DNA from: Shewanella algae
GTDB lineage: Bacteria > Pseudomonadota > Gammaproteobacteria > Enterobacterales > Shewanellaceae
NCBI RefSeq assembly: GCF_009183365.2
Contig: NZ_CP068230.1
Location: 2,509,001 to 2,573,000, forward strand
Length of the DNA: 64,000 nucleotides
Direction of reading: 5' to 3'
The notes beneath the pieces were generated by a model. That model was not told the origin of the DNA and ran no database searches. It worked only from the letters and a program-made list of their open reading frames with translations. Below, piece by piece: positions 60,635 to 64,000 of this stretch. The position numbers and the translations under genes are program-made. The stretch's first letter is position 1. The number at the start of each line of letters is the position of its first letter.

Positions 60635-62044
60635 ATGTACCAGCAGGCTATTTGCCCTCCCGCCATTCGCGTTCTTGACTGGCAACTCTCAACCTTAGAG
60701 CTGTTTTCCCACTTCAGCGGTGAGCCTTGGGCCATGCTGCTGGATTCGGCCGATGCCCAGCACAATGACGCCAGATACGACATCATAGTTGCCGAGCCAA
60801 TAGCCAGACTGGTGACCATGGCTGAAACCACCCAAATCTCTGAGGCGAGCGGCGTACGATGCTCAAGTGACGATCCTTTTGCCTTGCTGCAACAACTGCT
60901 GCAACAGTATTTTCCCAATGCCATGCAGGTCAATCTGCCTTTCAGCGGCGGCGCGGTGGGCGCCTTCAGTTACGATCTTGGCCGCAGACTGGAAAAACTG
61001 CCAAAACTGGCCGCAGCCGATATCGCTCTGCCGGAGATGAATGTCGGTCTTTATGACTGGGCTCTTATTCGCGATAAGCAATTAGAGTGCTGGCAATTGG
61101 TGCACTACCGCGGCGAAAAGGCGCTGACAGCAACCCTGTCGTGGCTAACGTCCAAAGTCACAAACAGCCCCAATAAGCACCTTGACCAGAAAGCGTTCCG
61201 ACTCAGCGGTGAGTGGCGCTCGCAGCTCAGCCGCGAGCAATATGGCGACAAGTTTGCCAAAGTGCAGCAATATCTTCACAGCGGCGATTGTTATCAGATC
61301 AATCTGACCCAAAGATTCCAGGCCGACTATCAAGGTGATGAGTGGCAAGCCTATCGTAAGCTCAGACAAGCCAATGGCGCGCCCTTTTCTGCCTTTATTC
61401 GCCTGGAGCATAACTGCATTCTGTCAATCTCACCCGAGCGTTTTATTGCCCTGGATTCCAATCGCCATATTGAAACCAAGCCCATCAAGGGTACCCTGCC
61501 CCGAAGTGCCGATGAACAGCAAGACAGGGAACTTGCCAAACAGCTGGCGGGGTCGGAAAAAGACAGAGCCGAAAACCTGATGATAGTGGATCTGCTGCGC
61601 AACGATATTGGCAAGGTCGCCAGCCCAGGTAGTGTGGCCGTACCGCATCTATTTGCCATAGAAAGCTTTCCGGCGGTGCACCATCTGGTCAGCACGGTAA
61701 CCGCCGAACTGGCAGCGGGTTATCAGGCCACAGACTTGCTGAGGGCCGCCTTCCCCGGCGGCTCTATCACAGGCGCGCCCAAGATCCGCGCCATGGAAAT
61801 TATCGAAGAGCTGGAACCCAGTCGCCGCTCACTCTACTGCGGCGCCATCGGGTATCTGAGCCAGGATGGTAAAATGGACAGCAGCATCACCATTCGAACC
61901 CTGGTTGCCGATTCCGGGCAGCTCTATTGCTGGGCCGGCGGCGGCATAGTAGCCGACTCAGATGTGGATGCCGAATACCAGGAAACCTATGATAAAGTGA
62001 GTCGAATACTGCCGCTATTAGCCCCGGAGCCCGACTCACCTTAG
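60635..62044 (+). CDS. pabB: Aminodeoxychorismate synthase component I
   Basis: Makes 4-amino-4-deoxychorismate from chorismate and ammonia (from PabA) on the way to folate. 469 residues. The PabB-type active-site Lys is in ETKPIKGTLPR (anthranilate synthases have Ala there). Also visible: SGDCYQINLTQRF, AENLMIVDLLRNDIG, FPGGSITGAPK and YCGAIGYLS. AGGG lies upstream of the ATG. nudL follows 96 bp later, as in E. coli. Confidence 0.94.
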   Translation: MYQQAICPPAIRVLDWQLSTLELFSHFSGEPWAMLLDSADAQHNDARYDIIVAEPIARLVTMAETTQISEASGVRCSSDDPFALLQQLLQQYFPNAMQVNLPFSGGAVGAFSYDLGRRLEKLPKLAAADIALPEMNVGLYDWALIRDKQLECWQLVHYRGEKALTATLSWLTSKVTNSPNKHLDQKAFRLSGEWRSQLSREQYGDKFAKVQQYLHSGDCYQINLTQRFQADYQGDEWQAYRKLRQANGAPFSAFIRLEHNCILSISPERFIALDSNRHIETKPIKGTLPRSADEQQDRELAKQLAGSEKDRAENLMIVDLLRNDIGKVASPGSVAVPHLFAIESFPAVHHLVSTVTAELAAGYQATDLLRAAFPGGSITGAPKIRAMEIIEELEPSRRSLYCGAIGYLSQDGKMDSSITIRTLVADSGQLYCWAGGGIVADSDVDAEYQETYDKVSRILPLLAPEPDSP

Positions 62045-62140
62045 CCTGATACCTGCATTCAAGCTGGTTGAGAGTTCTTTGCGAAGACAGGACAATAATG
62101 GCTTGGGTTATTGATTAGTTCAATCGACTTCAAGGACGCT

Positions 62141-62710
62141 ATGGATAAAGACGAGCTGTTAACCCGTTTTCAACTCAGAGCCCTGAGTCGATACCATTCT
62201 AGCCCTTTGACCCCGGCCAAACTCAGAGCCGCGGCGGTACTTATCGCTTTGGAGCCGGGTTTGCAGGGACCGGAGCTTATCCTGACCCAGAGGCCGAAGC
62301 ATCTTAAGGCTCATCCCGGTCAGGTGAGCTTTCCAGGCGGCAAACCGGAAGCCGAAGATCAGAACCTTATCATGACAGCCCTCAGGGAGGCCGAAGAAGA
62401 GATAGGTTTGGCACCGGACAATGTCGAAATCATAGGTCAACTTCCCAATCACCCCACCTTTACCGGCTTTGAGATCACCCCTGTACTTGGCTGGGTAAAG
62501 TCACCCTTTGAGGCCAAAATTGACCCGGCCGAAGTGCAGGAGCTGTTTCGGGTGCCGCTGGCTTTTTTACTCGAAGAGGAAAATCGTCACACGGCAATGT
62601 TCGAGCGCCGCGGCCATTTCTACCCAGTCACCTTTATTCCCTATCGCAGGCACTTTATTTGGGGCGCCACCGCGGCGATTATCGATATGCTCTGTCGACA
62701 ACTGCGCTGA
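62141..62710 (+). CDS. nudL: CoA pyrophosphatase, Nudix (NudL/YeaB)
   Basis: Nudix hydrolase probably cleaving coenzyme A or its derivatives. 189 residues. The NudL signature LTQRPKHLKAHPGQVSFPGG precedes a Nudix box G-x5-E-x7-REAEEEIGL. Substrate is inferred from family. ATG 62141 after AAGGA is chosen; the frame is open ten codons further. Probably expressed with pabB; in E. coli the two genes are also neighbours. Confidence 0.92.
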   Translation: MDKDELLTRFQLRALSRYHSSPLTPAKLRAAAVLIALEPGLQGPELILTQRPKHLKAHPGQVSFPGGKPEAEDQNLIMTALREAEEEIGLAPDNVEIIGQLPNHPTFTGFEITPVLGWVKSPFEAKIDPAEVQELFRVPLAFLLEEENRHTAMFERRGHFYPVTFIPYRRHFIWGATAAIIDMLCRQLR

Positions 62711-62727
62711 CAACACAACATGAAGGC

Positions 62728-63063
62728 TTAGATAAAGAAACGCAGATACAAGCCGGCGGCGGTGGATGAGAGCAGCAACAGTGGAATATTGAACCAGTAA
62801 CCCAAACGGCTGTGATGGGCCACATACCAGTTAAAAGCCAGACTGAGGAAACTGATGGCGGCGCAAGCCCAGATGATGTATTCCAATAGCATGGTTTGCT
62901 GAGGGTCCCAGTACAAACGCACCGGCGCCCCTTTGCTGAAGAAGTAGCCTACGGCCCTGTCCGGCCTCGCCTTATCGAATACCAGCAGGGCATAAATTGC
63001 CAGTGACCAGCCTATAATCGATAGGCTTGCCAACAGATATTGAAAGATTTTCACCTTCTTCAT
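62728..63063 (-). CDS. Small membrane protein, 111 residues
   Basis: Three hydrophobic helices at about residues 9-29 (LLASLSIIGWSLAIYALLVF), 60-80 (LEYIIWACAAISFLSLAF) and 90-108 (FNIPLLLLSSTAAGLYL). Short basic N-terminus MKKVK. No family recognised; it resembles conserved membrane proteins of Shewanella. GGAAGGAG lies nine bases before the ATG. Just upstream is a GGGGG/CCCCC hairpin (63084-63088 and 63095-63099). Convergent with nudL, divergent from asnS. Confidence 0.75.
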   Translation of the reverse strand: MKKVKIFQYLLASLSIIGWSLAIYALLVFDKARPDRAVGYFFSKGAPVRLYWDPQQTMLLEYIIWACAAISFLSLAFNWYVAHHSRLGYWFNIPLLLLSSTAAGLYLRFFI

Positions 63064-63116
63064 CCGAACTCCTTCCGTCTGAAGGGGGATATTACCCCCA
63101 GAATACCTTTTTCAGC

Positions 63117-63144
63117 TTGAGAAAAGCCACCAGCAAGGTAATAT
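63117..63144 (+). promoter_or_regulatory. Candidate promoter for asnS
   Basis: TTGAGA (63117-63122), 16 bp, TAATAT (63139-63144), giving a leader of about 110 nt. Confidence 0.5.
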
Positions 63145-63263
63145 AAACCTCCAAATTTTTTCCTGTGTCATCAATATAGTCAGGGATTTGCCTGATTTCT
63201 GCTCTCGAACTATTTTCGGGGCCGAGTTGAAGCATAAAACGTTTCATTGGAGAACTAAGCAAT

Positions 63264-64000
63264 AATGAGCATTGCATCTGTCGCATCTGTATTTAAAGGT
63301 GAGCATGCGGTCGGTTCACAGGTCACTGTACGTGGCTGGGTTAGAACCCGTCGTGATTCCAAGGCCGGCATCTCGTTTCTTGCCGTCTATGATGGTTCCT
63401 GTTTCGATCCTATCCAGGGCGTGGTGCCAAATAGCTTACCCAATTACAATGACGAAGTGCTGAAGCTCACTGCCGGCTGCTCCGTGATTGTCACAGGTGA
63501 AGTGGTTGAAAGCCCAGGCTCAGGCCAGGACTTTGAACTGCAAGTGACCCAAGTGGAAGTCACTGGCTGGGTTGAAGATCCTGATACCTACCCTATGGCC
63601 GCCAAGCGTCACTCGGTTGAACACCTGAGGGAACTGGCACACCTGCGTCCACGTACCAACATCATTGGCGCAGTTGCCCGGGTACGTAACTGCCTGTCAC
63701 AGGCGATTCACCGTTTCTATCACGAAAATGGCTTTATCTGGGTCTCTACCCCACTGATCACCGCCTCAGACTGTGAAGGCGCCGGTGAAATGTTCCGGGT
63801 ATCGACGCTGGACATGGAAAACCTGCCACGCACTGCCGATGGCAAGGTGAACTATGACGAAGACTTCTTCGGCAAAGAGGCGTTTCTGACCGTATCCGGC
63901 CAGCTCAACGGCGAAACCTACGCCTGTGCCCTATCGAAGATTTACACCTTTGGCCCTACTTTCCGCGCCGAAAACTCCAACACCAGCCGTCATCTGGCTG
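63264..64000 (+). CDS. asnS: Asparaginyl-tRNA synthetase, N-terminal part (cut by window edge)
   Basis: Charges tRNA-Asn. The first 245 residues are present, of about 466. Seen: the N-terminal OB-fold anticodon-binding domain (TVRGWVRTRRDSKAGISFLAVYDGS) and the start of the class II catalytic core with motif 2 region GPTFRAENSNTSRHL, where the sequence ends. The Asn-type (not Asp-type) is indicated by overall sequence. ATG at 63264, after GGAG at 63249. Confidence 0.96.

Overview
The window reads as ordinary chromosome of a gammaproteobacterium of the Shewanella type. The basis is gene order (rpsA-cmk-aroA, serC-gyrA divergent from ubiG, nrdA-nrdB-yfaE, a Gly-Cys-Leu tRNA operon, a GapN-like dehydrogenase beside gapA), lineage-typical families (CLCA_X, DUF3080, DUF2989, YjjI/YjjW) and close similarity of the housekeeping proteins to their E. 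coli counterparts. No integrase, transposase, phage gene, plasmid gene or CRISPR array was seen. Both ends cut genes: rpsA at the left, asnS at the right.

Layout. 1-10.3 kb: translation, nucleotide, aromatic and serine metabolism and DNA topology (rpsA, cmk, aroA, an aspartate/aromatic aminotransferase, serC, gyrA), then ubiG and a HAD phosphatase. 10.4-14.5 kb: the class Ia ribonucleotide reductase operon (NrdR-box cluster, a 17-residue leader ORF overlapping the nrdA start, nrdA, nrdB, yfaE). 14.6-19.4 kb: a tight five-gene unit of three GT-B glycosyltransferase-like proteins, a basic membrane protein and a small Cys/His-rich protein; this is the least explained part. 19.4-29.9 kb: YCII protein, fadH, sppA, ansA, a yeaC/zinc-ribbon/M14 carboxypeptidase set, a lone CpxR-like response regulator and a DUF885 lipoprotein. 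30.2-42.4 kb: several uncharacterised proteins, dgt, a periplasmic-sensor diguanylate cyclase, a DUF3080 lipoprotein with a membrane protein, a secreted subtilase, an SDR and a CLCA_X protein. 42.5-43.0 kb: tRNA operon with a truncated tRNA-Gly copy in its leader. 43.4-47.3 kb: GapN-like dehydrogenase, DUF2989 lipoprotein and gapA, with two HexR-like sites. 47.5-51.2 kb: YjjI glycyl-radical enzyme, its YjjW activase and a LysR regulator bounded by repeats. 51.2-64 kb: pssA, a 54-residue membrane protein, dacB, acyl-CoA dehydrogenase, S9 peptidase, class I fumarase, pabB, nudL, a small membrane protein and asnS.

Regulation visible in sequence: intrinsic terminators, several of them bidirectional between convergent genes; NrdR boxes at nrdA; HexR-like 15-mers at the two GAPDH loci; PsrA-like AAAC-N4-GTTT sites upstream of the acyl-CoA dehydrogenase and, weaker, fadH; and a large inverted repeat at the lysR promoter. 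Coordinates were counted by hand. Family assignments rest on recognised motifs and remembered homologues, not on database searches.
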